Positions 45,142-54,040 of a DNA stretch of 64,000 nucleotides are shown one piece after another. The stretch lies in the NCBI GenBank assembly GCA_963697695.1, contig OY969094.1:248001-312000 (forward strand). Direction: 5' to 3'. The stretch comes from VRUE01 sp963697695. GTDB lineage: Bacteria; Actinomycetota; Thermoleophilia; Solirubrobacterales; 70-9. The position numbers were made by a program, and so were the translations under genes. Below the pieces are notes generated by a model. That model was not told the DNA's origin and made no database searches. It saw only the letters and a program-made list of their open reading frames with translations. The first letter of the stretch is position 1. The number at the start of each line of letters is the position of its first letter.

Positions 45142-47388
45142 ATGGCGGCCCTCGGACTAAAGCCCCGCCGGCGAGGTGGCGCAGTGCCGCCACCGGTGCC
45201 GCCGACTCCCCCTACCAAGCGCGTCAAGCCGCGGATGAAGAAGCTGCGCTTTCTCTTCGTCCTGCTCGGCCTCTCGCTGCTCGGCCTCGTCTCGATGGTC
45301 TTCGGGATGATGGCGGCGGTCTCCCGCGACCTGCCGGCGATCTACAGCTTCGCCCAGTACAAGGCCTCGAAAAACAGCGAGGTCTTCGACGCCAGCGGCG
45401 AACCGATCGGCACCCTGACCAGCAACCAGAACAAGATCCTGCTCGAGTCGGGGCAGATCTCCCCCAACGTCAAGAATGCGGTGGTCTCGATCGAGGACGC
45501 GCGCTACTACGAGCACAGCGGCGTCGATTTCCAAGGGATCGGCCGCGCCCTGGTCCAGGACGTGCTCTCGCTCAGCGCCAGCCAGGGCGCCTCGACGATC
45601 ACCCAGCAGTTCATCAAGGACGCGCTGACCGCCCAGAGCAACCGCACCGTCCTGCAGAAGTTCCGCGAGGCAGCCCTTGCATACCGCCTCGAGCGGCACT
45701 GGAGCAAGGACAAGATCCTCACCGAATACCTCAACACGATCTACTTCGGTGCCGGCGCCTACGGGATCGAGGCCGCCGCCCGCACCTTCTTCGGCACGGC
45801 GCACCCGGACTGCGGCACCGAGACCGAGCCCTGCGCCTCCGTGCTCGAGCCCTACGAGGCGGCGCTGCTGGCCGGCGTCATCCAGTCGCCCTATTCCTAC
45901 GACCCAAAGTTCTTCCCCGAAAACGCCCTGGCGCGCCGCAACCTGGTGCTGGAACGGATGTACGAACAGGGCTACATCACCCAGGAACAGCTGGCCGAAG
46001 GGCGCAGGCAGGCGCTGCCCGCGCCGAGTGACATCGAGCCGCCGACGCTCGACTCGAAGGCCCCCTACTTCACCTCCTGGCTGCGCCAGCAGCTAGTCGA
46101 ACGCTATGGCGCCGCGAAGACCTTCTTCGGCGGCCTCAAAGTCAAGTCGACGCTTGACCTGCGGCTGCAGGGGGCGGCTGAAGAAGTCGTCGGCTCCTAT
46201 CTTGGCGGGCTCGGACCGACCTCCGCCCTCGTCGTCATCGACAACAGCAACGCCGGAATCAAGGCGATGGTCGCCGGACCGGACTTCGAGGAAAAGCCCT
46301 TCAACCTGGCGACCCTCGGCCACCGCCAGCCTGGCTCATCGATCAAGCCGATCATCCTGGCGACGGCGCTGCAGCAGGGAATCTCGCCGGAAATGGTCTA
46401 CGAATCCTCGCCCCAGGTCTTCTACTTCGGCAAAAAGGGCAGCGAGGCCTTCCCGGTCAAGAACTACGGCGACAGCTACCTGGGCTCGGCCTCGCTGGCG
46501 ACCGCGACCACCTACTCCGACAACTCGGTGTACGCGCAGGTCGGCCTCGAAAGCATCAAAGGCGGCACCCGGGCGATCGCCCGCACCGCCCACCGGCTCG
46601 GCGTCCAGACCCACCTCTCGACCAATCCCGCGATGGTCCTCGGCGGGCTCAAGGAAGGCGTGACCCCGCTCGAGTGGACATACGCCTTCTCCACCCTGGC
46701 CAACAACGGCGACCGGGTCAGCGGCACGTTGGCACCGATCCCCGGCGACAGCCCCGTCGCCTACACCGAAGTCACCGACAACGACGGCGACCTGGTCAAG
46801 GACGGCGACAACGACTCGATGCACAAACAGGTGCTGCCCGCCGGCGTCGCCGAAGAAGCAAAGTCGATCCTCAGCTCGGTGATCAGCAGCGGCACGGGGG
46901 TTCGGGCCGACATCGGCGATGCCTCGCAGTGGGGAAAGACGGGAACGACCGACGACAACGGCGACGCCTGGTTCTGCGGAGCGACGGAGGAAGTCACCTC
47001 CTGCGTCTGGGTCGGCTACGCCGACACGCTGACGCCGATGCTGACCGAGTTCGTCGGCGGCCCGGTCGACGGCGGTACCTTTCCGGCCTTGATCTGGGCC
47101 GGCGTGATCTCCGCCTGGGAGGAGATCCGCGACGAACGGGCCACCGAAAGGGAGGACGAGAAGAAGGACTCGGACTCATCCGATTCGGCGCCGTCCTATG
47201 TTCCGTCGGAATCGTCGTCGACTTACTCGGAACCGGAAGAAAGCGCGCCCGAAGGCGAATCGGAAGCGGTCGCGCCGGAAGAATCGAGCACGCCGGAACC
47301 TGCGGCACCCGAAACGGAAGCCGCGCCGGAACCGGAATCCAGTGGCGGGGTCAGCGGCGGCACCGGCGGCGCTGCCGCGCCGGGTTAA
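45142..47388 (+). CDS. Class A penicillin-binding protein (transglycosylase/transpeptidase)
   Basis: 748 residues. A Pro/Arg-rich cytoplasmic start, one membrane helix (about 33-60), a GT51 glycosyltransferase domain with catalytic Glu in VVSIEDARYYEHSGVDFQG (Glu118) and STITQQFIKD, then a transpeptidase domain with SxxK (S399), SDN (459-461) and KTGT (599-602). After about residue 665 the tail is Ser/Glu/Pro/Ala-rich and ends in Gly/Ala. Polymerises and crosslinks peptidoglycan on the outer face of the membrane. The alternative start at residue 32 (45235) is possible. Its 3' end overlaps convergent mpg by 4 nt. Confidence 0.94.
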   Translation: MAALGLKPRRRGGAVPPPVPPTPPTKRVKPRMKKLRFLFVLLGLSLLGLVSMVFGMMAAVSRDLPAIYSFAQYKASKNSEVFDASGEPIGTLTSNQNKILLESGQISPNVKNAVVSIEDARYYEHSGVDFQGIGRALVQDVLSLSASQGASTITQQFIKDALTAQSNRTVLQKFREAALAYRLERHWSKDKILTEYLNTIYFGAGAYGIEAAARTFFGTAHPDCGTETEPCASVLEPYEAALLAGVIQSPYSYDPKFFPENALARRNLVLERMYEQGYITQEQLAEGRRQALPAPSDIEPPTLDSKAPYFTSWLRQQLVERYGAAKTFFGGLKVKSTLDLRLQGAAEEVVGSYLGGLGPTSALVVIDNSNAGIKAMVAGPDFEEKPFNLATLGHRQPGSSIKPIILATALQQGISPEMVYESSPQVFYFGKKGSEAFPVKNYGDSYLGSASLATATTYSDNSVYAQVGLESIKGGTRAIARTAHRLGVQTHLSTNPAMVLGGLKEGVTPLEWTYAFSTLANNGDRVSGTLAPIPGDSPVAYTEVTDNDGDLVKDGDNDSMHKQVLPAGVAEEAKSILSSVISSGTGVRADIGDASQWGKTGTTDDNGDAWFCGATEEVTSCVWVGYADTLTPMLTEFVGGPVDGGTFPALIWAGVISAWEEIRDERATEREDEKKDSDSSDSAPSYVPSESSSTYSEPEESAPEGESEAVAPEESSTPEPAAPETEAAPEPESSGGVSGGTGGAAAPG

Positions 47389-48032
47389 GCGGTCGGAACC
47401 GCGCCCGGCCAGGGCCGGGAAACGTAGGGACTACCCGAGACGCAGAAGCGCCAGGGCCGGTCCACCGCCTTGGTGATGCCGATGCGGGGACCGGTGACGA
47501 CCTCGCCCTGCCAACCCTCCTCCGGCGACAGCAGAAGAAAGGGATCGCTGGTGAAGTCCACCCCGTTCGCGTCGAGGCCGATGCCGAGCGCCTCGGTCAG
47601 CTTGCCGGGGCCGGAGCAGAGCTCGCGGTCCGGGCGTCCGTTGCGTCGTGCCCGCATCTCGTCGAGACCCGTCGTCGGTTCCAGCGCGCGGATCAGCACG
47701 GCGGCAGCCTCGCCCTCCGGTTCGGCAACCGCGTTGAGCAGGCTGTGGATGCCGTAGGAGAGGTAGACGTAGGCCCGGCCCGGCGGGCCGAATAGCACCT
47801 CGGTCCGCTCGGTTAGACCGACGTAGGCATGGCAGGCGGGGTCGTCGCGCTCGTAGCTCTCGGTCTCGACGATGGTGCCGCCGCGACCCTCGTAGAAGAG
47901 GCGACAGCCGATCAGCTCACGTGCGACCAGGTGCACGGAGCGGTCGAAAAAGGAGACGCCCAAACGGTTAGATGAAGCGTTGTGACCCCCCAGGGGGACC
48001 GAATGCTTCAACGAAGCGCTGTCGGAAGTCAC
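47385..48032 (-). CDS. 3-methyladenine DNA glycosylase (AAG/MPG family)
   Basis: 215 residues. Blocks SFFDRSVHLVARELIGCRL, IVETESYERDDPACHAYVGLTERTEVLFGPPGRAYVYLSYGIHSLLNAV and CSGPGKLTEALGIGLDANG are typical. Removes alkylated purines from DNA. GTG start overlapping the argH stop (GTGA), so it is the last gene of that operon. Confidence 0.92.
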   Translation of the reverse strand: MTSDSASLKHSVPLGGHNASSNRLGVSFFDRSVHLVARELIGCRLFYEGRGGTIVETESYERDDPACHAYVGLTERTEVLFGPPGRAYVYLSYGIHSLLNAVAEPEGEAAAVLIRALEPTTGLDEMRARRNGRPDRELCSGPGKLTEALGIGLDANGVDFTSDPFLLLSPEEGWQGEVVTGPRIGITKAVDRPWRFCVSGSPYVSRPWPGAVPTA

Positions 48033-49420
48033 GAGCGCTCGTCGAGCGCCCTCGCCTTGACCGCGGTGAGGGTCTCGTGAGCGAGGTCGATCTGCCGCGA
48101 GAGGGCCTCGGAGCCTGTACCCCCCTCGATCCGCTTCGACTCGAGCCAGCTGCTGCGCCGGAGAACCTCGAAGTAGGACTCGTCGAGGTGCTCGGAGCGC
48201 TCGTGCAGCTCCTCGGGAGTGAGCTCGGAGAGCGACTTGCCGCGCTCGACGGCGTCGCGAACGAGCCCGCCGACGATCCCGTGCGCCTCGCGAAACGGGA
48301 CACCCCGCCGAACGAGCAGGTCGGCGACCTCGGTGGCGGCGAGCATCTCGTCGCCGGAGGCCGCCTCCAGCCGCTCCCGGTCGAACTCGATCCCGGCCAG
48401 CATCCCGACGCCGGCGTCGAGGCAGGCCTCGATCGTGTCGATCGCGTCGAAGAGGGGCTCCTTGTCCTCCTGCATGTCCTTGCCGTAGGTGAGCGGCAGC
48501 GCGTGCATCGTCCCCACCAGCGCGGCGTAGTCGGCGGCAACGCGCGGGCTCTTCGCCCGCAGCAGCTCGGCCGAGTCCGGGTTCTTCTTCTGGGGCATGA
48601 TGCTCGAGCCCGAGGAGAAGGACTCGTCGAGCTCGCAGAAGCCGAACTCGCTGCTCGACCAGATCACGATCTCCGAGCCGAGCCGCGAGAGGTGCATGGC
48701 GCAGGTCGAAGCGGCGGCAAGGTAGTCGAGGACGAAGTCGCGGTTGGAGGCACCGTCGATCGAGTTGGCGCTGACGTGCTCGAAGCCGAGGTCGTCGGCG
48801 ACGGCGCGGCGGTCGATCCCCCAGTTGACCCCCGCCAGAGCGCCGGAGCCGAGTGGCATCACGCCTGCGCTGTCGAGGGCGAACTGGAAGCGCAGCACGT
48901 CGCGGGCGAGCATCCAGAAGTAAGCGAGCAGATGGTGGCCGAGGTAGACCGGCTGCGCCCGCTGCAGATGGGTGTAGCCGGGCATCGGCCAGTCGCGGTG
49001 GCTCTCGGCGAGTTTCAGCAGCCGCTCCATTGCCGCGGCCGAGAGCTCGATCGCCCGCAGCGAGTGGGCCTGGACGACCATCGCGACGTCGGTCGCCACC
49101 TGGTCGTTGCGCGAGCGGCCGGTGTGGAGCTTGCCCGCCAGCGGCCCGATCTCCTCGCCGAGCAGGCGCTCGATCGCCATGTGGATGTCCTCGTCGGCCT
49201 CCTCGAACTCGAAGCCGTGCTCGCCCATGCGGGCGCGGACCCGCTCGAGACCGGCGTCGATCTCGGCGAGCTCGTCGTCGTCGAGGACGCCGATCTCGCA
49301 GAGCCCCCGGGCGTGCGCCTGCGACTGGTCGATGTCATAGGGAGCAAGCCGCCAGTCGAACTCGATCGAGCGGTTGAGCCGCCAGAAGCGGGGATCGGGG
49401 TCTTTGCGGAAGCGGGACAT
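48029..49420 (-). CDS. argH: Argininosuccinate lyase
   Basis: 463 residues from the ATG at 49420, sharing a base with the aminotransferase stop. Motifs DEDIHMAIERLLGEEIGPLAGKLHTGRSRNDQVATD, PMPGYTHLQRAQPV, SNRDFVLDYLAAAS and the superfamily signature SSGSSIMPQKKNPD. Splits argininosuccinate into arginine and fumarate. No other arg genes are in the window. Confidence 0.96.
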   Translation of the reverse strand: MSRFRKDPDPRFWRLNRSIEFDWRLAPYDIDQSQAHARGLCEIGVLDDDELAEIDAGLERVRARMGEHGFEFEEADEDIHMAIERLLGEEIGPLAGKLHTGRSRNDQVATDVAMVVQAHSLRAIELSAAAMERLLKLAESHRDWPMPGYTHLQRAQPVYLGHHLLAYFWMLARDVLRFQFALDSAGVMPLGSGALAGVNWGIDRRAVADDLGFEHVSANSIDGASNRDFVLDYLAAASTCAMHLSRLGSEIVIWSSSEFGFCELDESFSSGSSIMPQKKNPDSAELLRAKSPRVAADYAALVGTMHALPLTYGKDMQEDKEPLFDAIDTIEACLDAGVGMLAGIEFDRERLEAASGDEMLAATEVADLLVRRGVPFREAHGIVGGLVRDAVERGKSLSELTPEELHERSEHLDESYFEVLRRSSWLESKRIEGGTGSEALSRQIDLAHETLTAVKARALDERS

Positions 49421-50523
49421 CAGCGGAGCGACTGGGCGAGAGCCTCGCATACCCGCCCGATCTGGGCCTCGCTCATCGAGGGAAAGAAGGGCAGCGCCAG
49501 CGAGCGGGCCGAGGCTGCTTCGGCAACCGGAAACTGCCCCTCGCCGTAACCCAGCTCACGCAGGTGCGGGAAGAGGTGAATACAGGGCAGATAGGCCTTG
49601 CCGGCGATCCCCTGCTCGGCGAGACGGGCGACGGTGGCGTCGCGGTCGGTCTCGGCGGGAAGCCGAACGGCGTAGACGAACCAGCTGCGCCGCTCCTCGC
49701 CGCGCGCTGCGGCCGGGGTGGCGAGACCCTCGATCCCGGCAAGGCCCTGCTCGTAGAGAGAAGCGACCCGGGCGCGGCTCTCGAGCAGCGACTCGAGCTT
49801 CTCGACCTGCGCGACGCCGAGCGCCGCGGCGACGTCGGAGAGCCGGTAGTTGAAGCCGAGCCCACCGTGGTCGAGCCAGCCCATGTCGGCGGCGCGGCCC
49901 TGGTTGCGCTCGCTGCGCAGGCGGGCGGCAACCTCGGCTTCCGTGGGGACGATCATCCCCCCCTCTCCCGTGGTCAGCTGCTTGTTGGCATAGAAGGCGA
50001 AGGTGGCGAGGTTGCCGCGGGCGCCGACCCGGCGCCCCTCCGAATCGACCGCGCCGAGCGCCTCGCAGGCGTCCTCGAGGATGCCGAGGCCGTGCTTCGC
50101 CGCGAGCGCCTCCAGCTCCGGCATCGCCGCCGGGTAGCCGAAGATGTGGACCGGCAGGATCCCGACCGTGCGCTCTCCCGCTGCGGCGGCCGCCGCCTGC
50201 GGGTCGAGGTCGAGCGTCTCCGGGTCGACGTCGCAGAAGACCGGCCGCACTCCCTCGTAGAGCAGGCAGTTAGCCGAGGCGACGAAGCTGAACGGGCTGG
50301 TCAGGACCTCGTCCCCGGGCCCCCAGCCGAGCGCCCGCACGCCGAGGTGCAGCGCGGTGGTGCCGCTGGAGACGGCGACCGCGTCCTCGACCCCGAGCCA
50401 GGCAGCGAACTCGCGCTCGAAGCGCTCGCCCATCGGACCGAGCGAGAGCCTGCCGGAGCGCAGCACCTCGAGGACGAGCTCCTCCTCGCGCTCGCCCAGC
50501 TCGGGTTTCGCGAGCGGGATCAC
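49420..50523 (-). CDS. DegT/DnrJ/EryC1-type PLP aminotransferase
   Basis: 367 residues from a GTG overlapping the cimA stop (GTGA). Fold-type I features: SSGTTALHLGVRALGWGPGDEVLTSPFSFVASANC, ILEDACEALGA, and the PLP Lys in FAFYANKQLTTGEGGM. This family usually aminates keto-sugars for surface polysaccharide or antibiotic sugars. Its position between cimA and argH is unusual; no sugar genes are nearby, so its substrate is open. Confidence 0.88.
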   Translation of the reverse strand: MIPLAKPELGEREEELVLEVLRSGRLSLGPMGERFEREFAAWLGVEDAVAVSSGTTALHLGVRALGWGPGDEVLTSPFSFVASANCLLYEGVRPVFCDVDPETLDLDPQAAAAAAGERTVGILPVHIFGYPAAMPELEALAAKHGLGILEDACEALGAVDSEGRRVGARGNLATFAFYANKQLTTGEGGMIVPTEAEVAARLRSERNQGRAADMGWLDHGGLGFNYRLSDVAAALGVAQVEKLESLLESRARVASLYEQGLAGIEGLATPAAARGEERRSWFVYAVRLPAETDRDATVARLAEQGIAGKAYLPCIHLFPHLRELGYGEGQFPVAEAASARSLALPFFPSMSEAQIGRVCEALAQSLR

Positions 50524-52079
50524 CGGGGCTGGAAGGCGTACTCGAGCGAGTCGACGAGCGCCTCCCAGGAGGCCTCGATGATGTTCTCCGAGACGCCGAT
50601 CGTCCCCCACTCGCGCTCGCCGTCGGAGGAATCGAGCAGCACGCGGGTAACCGCCTCGGTGCCGTGGGTCTCGTCGAGGATCCGCACCTTGTAGTTAGTC
50701 AGCTCGATGTCGGCGAGATGCGGGTGGCGGCTGACGATCGCCGCCCTCAACGCCCGGTCGAGGGCGTTGACCGGCCCGTTGCCCTCGGCGACCTCGACGA
50801 AGCGCTCGCCGTCGACGACGACCTTGATCGTCGCCTCCGTCTCCACCCCGCCCCCTTCGCGCTTTTCGGTGGTGACGCGGAAGCTTTCCAGCTCGAAGAG
50901 CGGCTCGTAGACCTCCGCCTCGCGGCGCAGCAGCAACTCGAACGAGGCCGGCGCCGCCTCGTAGTGGTAGCCGCGGTGCTCTCGCTCCTTGAGGCGCTGC
51001 ACCGCGCTGGTCGCGGCGCCGTCGTCGAGCTCGAGACCAGCCTGCTCGGCCTGACTGCGGATCGTCGCCTTGCCGGAGAGCTCGGAGGCGAGGATCTCGC
51101 GCTCGTTGCCGACCGCGGCCGGGTCGAGGTGCTCGAAGGTGCGCGCGTCAGCCGCCACCCCGGCGGCGTGCATCCCCGCCTTATGAGCGAAGGCGTTGCG
51201 GCCGACGTAGGCCTGGTCGGGATCGGCCGCCATGTTGCAGAGTTCGTCCAGGTAGTGGGAGGTGGGCGCCAGGCTCGCCAGCTGCTCGTCGGAGACCACC
51301 TCGAAGCCCATCTTCAGCTGCAGGGCGGGCAGGATCGAGGCGAGGTTGGCGTTGCCGCAGCGCTCGCCATAGCCGTTCACCGTCCCCTGGACCAGGCGGG
51401 CGCCGGCTTCGACCGCCGCGAGAGAGTTGGCGACCGCGCACTCGGCGTCGTTGTGAGTGTGGATGCCGACCTCGACCCCGTCGCCGAGCGCCTCGACCAC
51501 CGCCGAGGTGGCCTCGCCGACGAAGCCCGGCAGGCTGCCGCCGTTGGTGTCGCAGAGGGTGACGTTCTCGGCGCCGGCCTCGGCCGCCGCCCGCACGCAT
51601 TCCAGCGCGAAGCCGGAGTCGTCGCGGTAGCCGTCGAAGAAGTGCTCGGCGTCGAAGACCACCCGCTTGCCGGCGCCCTGACAGAAGGCGACCGAGTCGC
51701 GGATCATCGCCAGGTTCTCCTCCTCCGGCACGCGGATCACCTTCTCCAGGTGCAATCGCCAGCTCTTGCCGACCAGGCAGACGACAGGCGTGACGGAATC
51801 GACCAGCGTCGCCAGCGCCGGGTCTTCGGCCGCTGCAACCCCGCCGCGCCGGGTCATGCCGAAAGCGCTGATCGTCGCGCCGGCGAGCTCGACCTCGGCG
51901 AGCCGGTCGAAGAGTTCGGCTTCCTTCGGGTTGGAGCTGGGGAAGCCCGCCTCGATGAAGTGGACGCCGAGCGCGTCCAGCGCCTGGACGACCTTGAGCT
52001 TCTCTCCCACCGAGAGCGACATGCCCTGGCCGCCCATGCCGTCCCGCAAGGTTGTGTCGTAGAGCCTTACCTGTTCCAT
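50520..52079 (-). CDS. cimA: (R)-citramalate synthase
   Basis: 519 residues from the ATG at 52079, AAAGG upstream. HMGL-like TIM barrel: VRLYDTTLRDGMGGQGMSLSVGEKL, FIEAGFPSSNPKE, GIHTHNDAECAVANSLAAVEAGARLVQGTVNGYGERCGNAN, and a C-terminal LeuA-type regulatory domain (VNALDRALRAAI, ELTNYKVRIL). It condenses pyruvate and acetyl-CoA to citramalate, the threonine-independent route to 2-oxobutyrate and isoleucine. The DTTLRDGMQ-type motif with GMGGQG distinguishes it from LeuA in the same window. Confidence 0.92.
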   Translation of the reverse strand: MEQVRLYDTTLRDGMGGQGMSLSVGEKLKVVQALDALGVHFIEAGFPSSNPKEAELFDRLAEVELAGATISAFGMTRRGGVAAAEDPALATLVDSVTPVVCLVGKSWRLHLEKVIRVPEEENLAMIRDSVAFCQGAGKRVVFDAEHFFDGYRDDSGFALECVRAAAEAGAENVTLCDTNGGSLPGFVGEATSAVVEALGDGVEVGIHTHNDAECAVANSLAAVEAGARLVQGTVNGYGERCGNANLASILPALQLKMGFEVVSDEQLASLAPTSHYLDELCNMAADPDQAYVGRNAFAHKAGMHAAGVAADARTFEHLDPAAVGNEREILASELSGKATIRSQAEQAGLELDDGAATSAVQRLKEREHRGYHYEAAPASFELLLRREAEVYEPLFELESFRVTTEKREGGGVETEATIKVVVDGERFVEVAEGNGPVNALDRALRAAIVSRHPHLADIELTNYKVRILDETHGTEAVTRVLLDSSDGEREWGTIGVSENIIEASWEALVDSLEYAFQPR

Positions 52080-52149
52080 CTGATGCCTTTCGAATCGAGA
52101 GATCGGGAGGCCGCCATGGCCCGTGCGCACGGCGAAGCCGCGCCAGCCG

Positions 52150-52197
52150 CTAGGCGGCTGCGGTAATTCGCCCGATCAGTCCGAAACGACGTTGCAT
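52150..52197 (-). CDS. Possible 15-codon leader ORF between ilvE and cimA
   Basis: The ATG shares its A with the ilvE stop (TGATG) and the frame MQRRFGLIGRITAAA ends at a TAG lying in the loop of the hairpin CAGCCGC/GCGGCTG (52144-52160). It holds one Leu, two Ile and one Thr codon. It precedes cimA by about 70 nt. It could be an attenuator peptide for isoleucine genes, or chance. Confidence 0.35.
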   Translation of the reverse strand: MQRRFGLIGRITAAA

Positions 52198-53147
52198 CAG
52201 GAACTGACCTTACTCGGTTCATCTGCCCCAGACGGCACCGTGACCGGGTCGAGCCACTCCAGGTACTCCTCGGCGCGCCCGTAGAGAGCGTCGACGAACT
52301 TGGACTGCACGTGGCGGGTGATCTCGCCCGGCTCGCCGAGCGGGTGGTCGTCGATCTCGCGCACCGGAACCAGCTCGGCCGCGGTCCCGGTGAGGAAGAC
52401 CTCCTCGGCCAGGTAGAGCTCGGAGCGGGCGACGTCGCGCTCGACCACGGTGTAGCCGAGGTCGCGGGAGATCTGGATCACCGACTTGCGGTTGATCCCG
52501 TCGAGGATCGAAGCGACGTGCGGCGGCGTGACGATCTGGCCGTCGCGGACGAGGAAGATGTTCTCGCCGGAGCCCTCGCAGACGAAGCCGCGCTCGTCGA
52601 GCAGGAGCGCCTCTTCGTAGCCGGCGTTGGTCGACTCGGTCTTTGCCAGGATCGAGTTGAGGTACTGGCCAGAGGCCTTGGCATGCGGGACCAGGCCACC
52701 GGGCCCGATCCGGCGCCAGCTCGAGACCTTGGCGCGGATGCCGTGCTTCTGGCCCTCCTCCCCGAGGTAGGCGCCCCAGGGGAAGGCGGCGATGATCAGG
52801 TCGACCGGGGCATCGGTCGCGTAGAGGCCGAGATTGCCGTAGCCGCGGAAGGCGAGCGGGCGGATGTAGCAGGAGGTAAGCCCGTTGCGGCGGATCAGCT
52901 CGCGGGTCGCCTCGGCGATCTCCTCTTTGGGATAGGGCAGCTCGAGGTAGTAGAGCTCAGCCGACCTGGCGAGCCTGTCGATGTGGTCGGCGTGCCTGAA
53001 GATCGCCGGGCCGCGCTCGGTCTCGTAGCAGCGAACTCCCTCGAAGACGCCCGTTCCATAGTGCAGCGCGTGGCTGAGGACGTGAACTTTGGCGTCCTCC
53101 CAGGGAACGAACTCACCGTTGTGCCAAATCAACTCCGCCTGCTCCAT
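52197..53147 (-). CDS. ilvE: Branched-chain amino-acid aminotransferase
   Basis: 316 residues, fold-type IV PLP enzyme. Blocks IWHNGEFVPWEDAKVHVLSHALHYGTGVFEGVRCY, YIRPLAFRGYGNLGLY, HAKASGQYLNSILAKTE (PLP region), EALLLDERGFVCEGSGENIF and EVFLTGTAAELVPVREID. Transaminates Leu, Ile and Val with 2-oxoglutarate. Upstream of cimA in the same direction. A CATACT-like -10 close to its start suggests a short leader. Confidence 0.95.
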   Translation of the reverse strand: MEQAELIWHNGEFVPWEDAKVHVLSHALHYGTGVFEGVRCYETERGPAIFRHADHIDRLARSAELYYLELPYPKEEIAEATRELIRRNGLTSCYIRPLAFRGYGNLGLYATDAPVDLIIAAFPWGAYLGEEGQKHGIRAKVSSWRRIGPGGLVPHAKASGQYLNSILAKTESTNAGYEEALLLDERGFVCEGSGENIFLVRDGQIVTPPHVASILDGINRKSVIQISRDLGYTVVERDVARSELYLAEEVFLTGTAAELVPVREIDDHPLGEPGEITRHVQSKFVDALYGRAEEYLEWLDPVTVPSGADEPSKVSS

Positions 53148-53230
53148 GTTGGGAGAAGTATGCCCGATGGCGCAAGGTCATTCGAGCCAAGCCGAGAAGA
53201 GAACCGGGCCAACCAAAAGGAGAGCCATTG

Positions 53231-54040
53231 ATGATCGCCGGACTTCGCAGCAGACTCAGCTACTCGAACGTGATCGCCACGCTGGCGCTGTTCCTCGCCC
53301 TCGGGGGCACCGCAGCGGCGATCTCCCTGCCTCGCAACAGCGTCGGCCCCAAACAGCTGAAGCGCGGCGCCGTCACCGCCAAAGCACTGCGCAAGCAGGC
53401 CGTGACCAGCGCGAAGCTTGCGCCGCAGTCGGTGATCCCAGGCAAGCTGGCGGCCAACTCCGTCGGCCCGGGCAACATCGGCAACGGTGCCGTGACGACG
53501 GCGAAGCTGGCGCAGGGGTCGGTGATCGCCTCGACGATCAAAAACAGCGTGATCACCACCAACAAGCTCAACAACGACGCGGTGACCACGGCGAAGCTCG
53601 ACAACGAAGCCGTGACCAGCGCCAAGCTCGGCAAAGGCTCGGTGACGACGGCGAAGCTGAGTGACGAAATCGGCCCGCTGCTGGGCACGCTGAAGAGCGG
53701 GCAGACGCTGCGGGGGATGTTCCTCTTGGGTGAGGAAGGCGGCGAGATCGCCCTGGACGGCCAGTCCTTCCAGTTCCCGCTCGCCAACACACCCACGGCC
53801 AACGTGATCGATCCGGCTACTGCGACCACGGCCGCCTGCCCTGGAATCACGGGTGGAAGCGGTCAGACGCCTCAAGCTGCACCCGGGCAGCTCTGCATCT
53901 ACGTCACAAGCAAACCGAACCTGGGATCGCTGACCGTCCTTGGCACTGCGCTGACCCGCCTGGGCTTTGGCCTCGAAGGCATCGCCAGTGGCCCGGGCAG
54001 CTTCTCGGCAACCGGCCAGTGGGCGGTAACCGCGCCCTAG
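53231..54040 (+). CDS. Exported protein with AVTTAKL-type repeats
   Basis: 269 residues from the ATG at 53231, with AAGGAG upstream. The start RLSYSNVIATLALFLALGGTAAAISLP is a signal or anchor found in many Solirubrobacterales proteins. Residues about 40-145 carry 10-11 imperfect units of about 10 residues, (N/D/G)(A/S)V(T/I)xxKL, compatible with a beta-helix or coiled stalk. The rest is a globular domain with two cysteines (AACPG, QLCIYV). It lies alone between leuB and ilvE on the opposite strand and overlaps the leuB end by 4 nt. Function unknown; probably cell-surface. Confidence 0.85.
   Translation: MIAGLRSRLSYSNVIATLALFLALGGTAAAISLPRNSVGPKQLKRGAVTAKALRKQAVTSAKLAPQSVIPGKLAANSVGPGNIGNGAVTTAKLAQGSVIASTIKNSVITTNKLNNDAVTTAKLDNEAVTSAKLGKGSVTTAKLSDEIGPLLGTLKSGQTLRGMFLLGEEGGEIALDGQSFQFPLANTPTANVIDPATATTAACPGITGGSGQTPQAAPGQLCIYVTSKPNLGSLTVLGTALTRLGFGLEGIASGPGSFSATGQWAVTAP

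Noticed and set aside
53290..53670. Repeats in the AVTTAKL protein as a possible CRISPR or DNA-level satellite
   Set aside because: The periodicity is codon-based (about 30 bp) within one frame, with varied bases and no spacers; it is a protein repeat.
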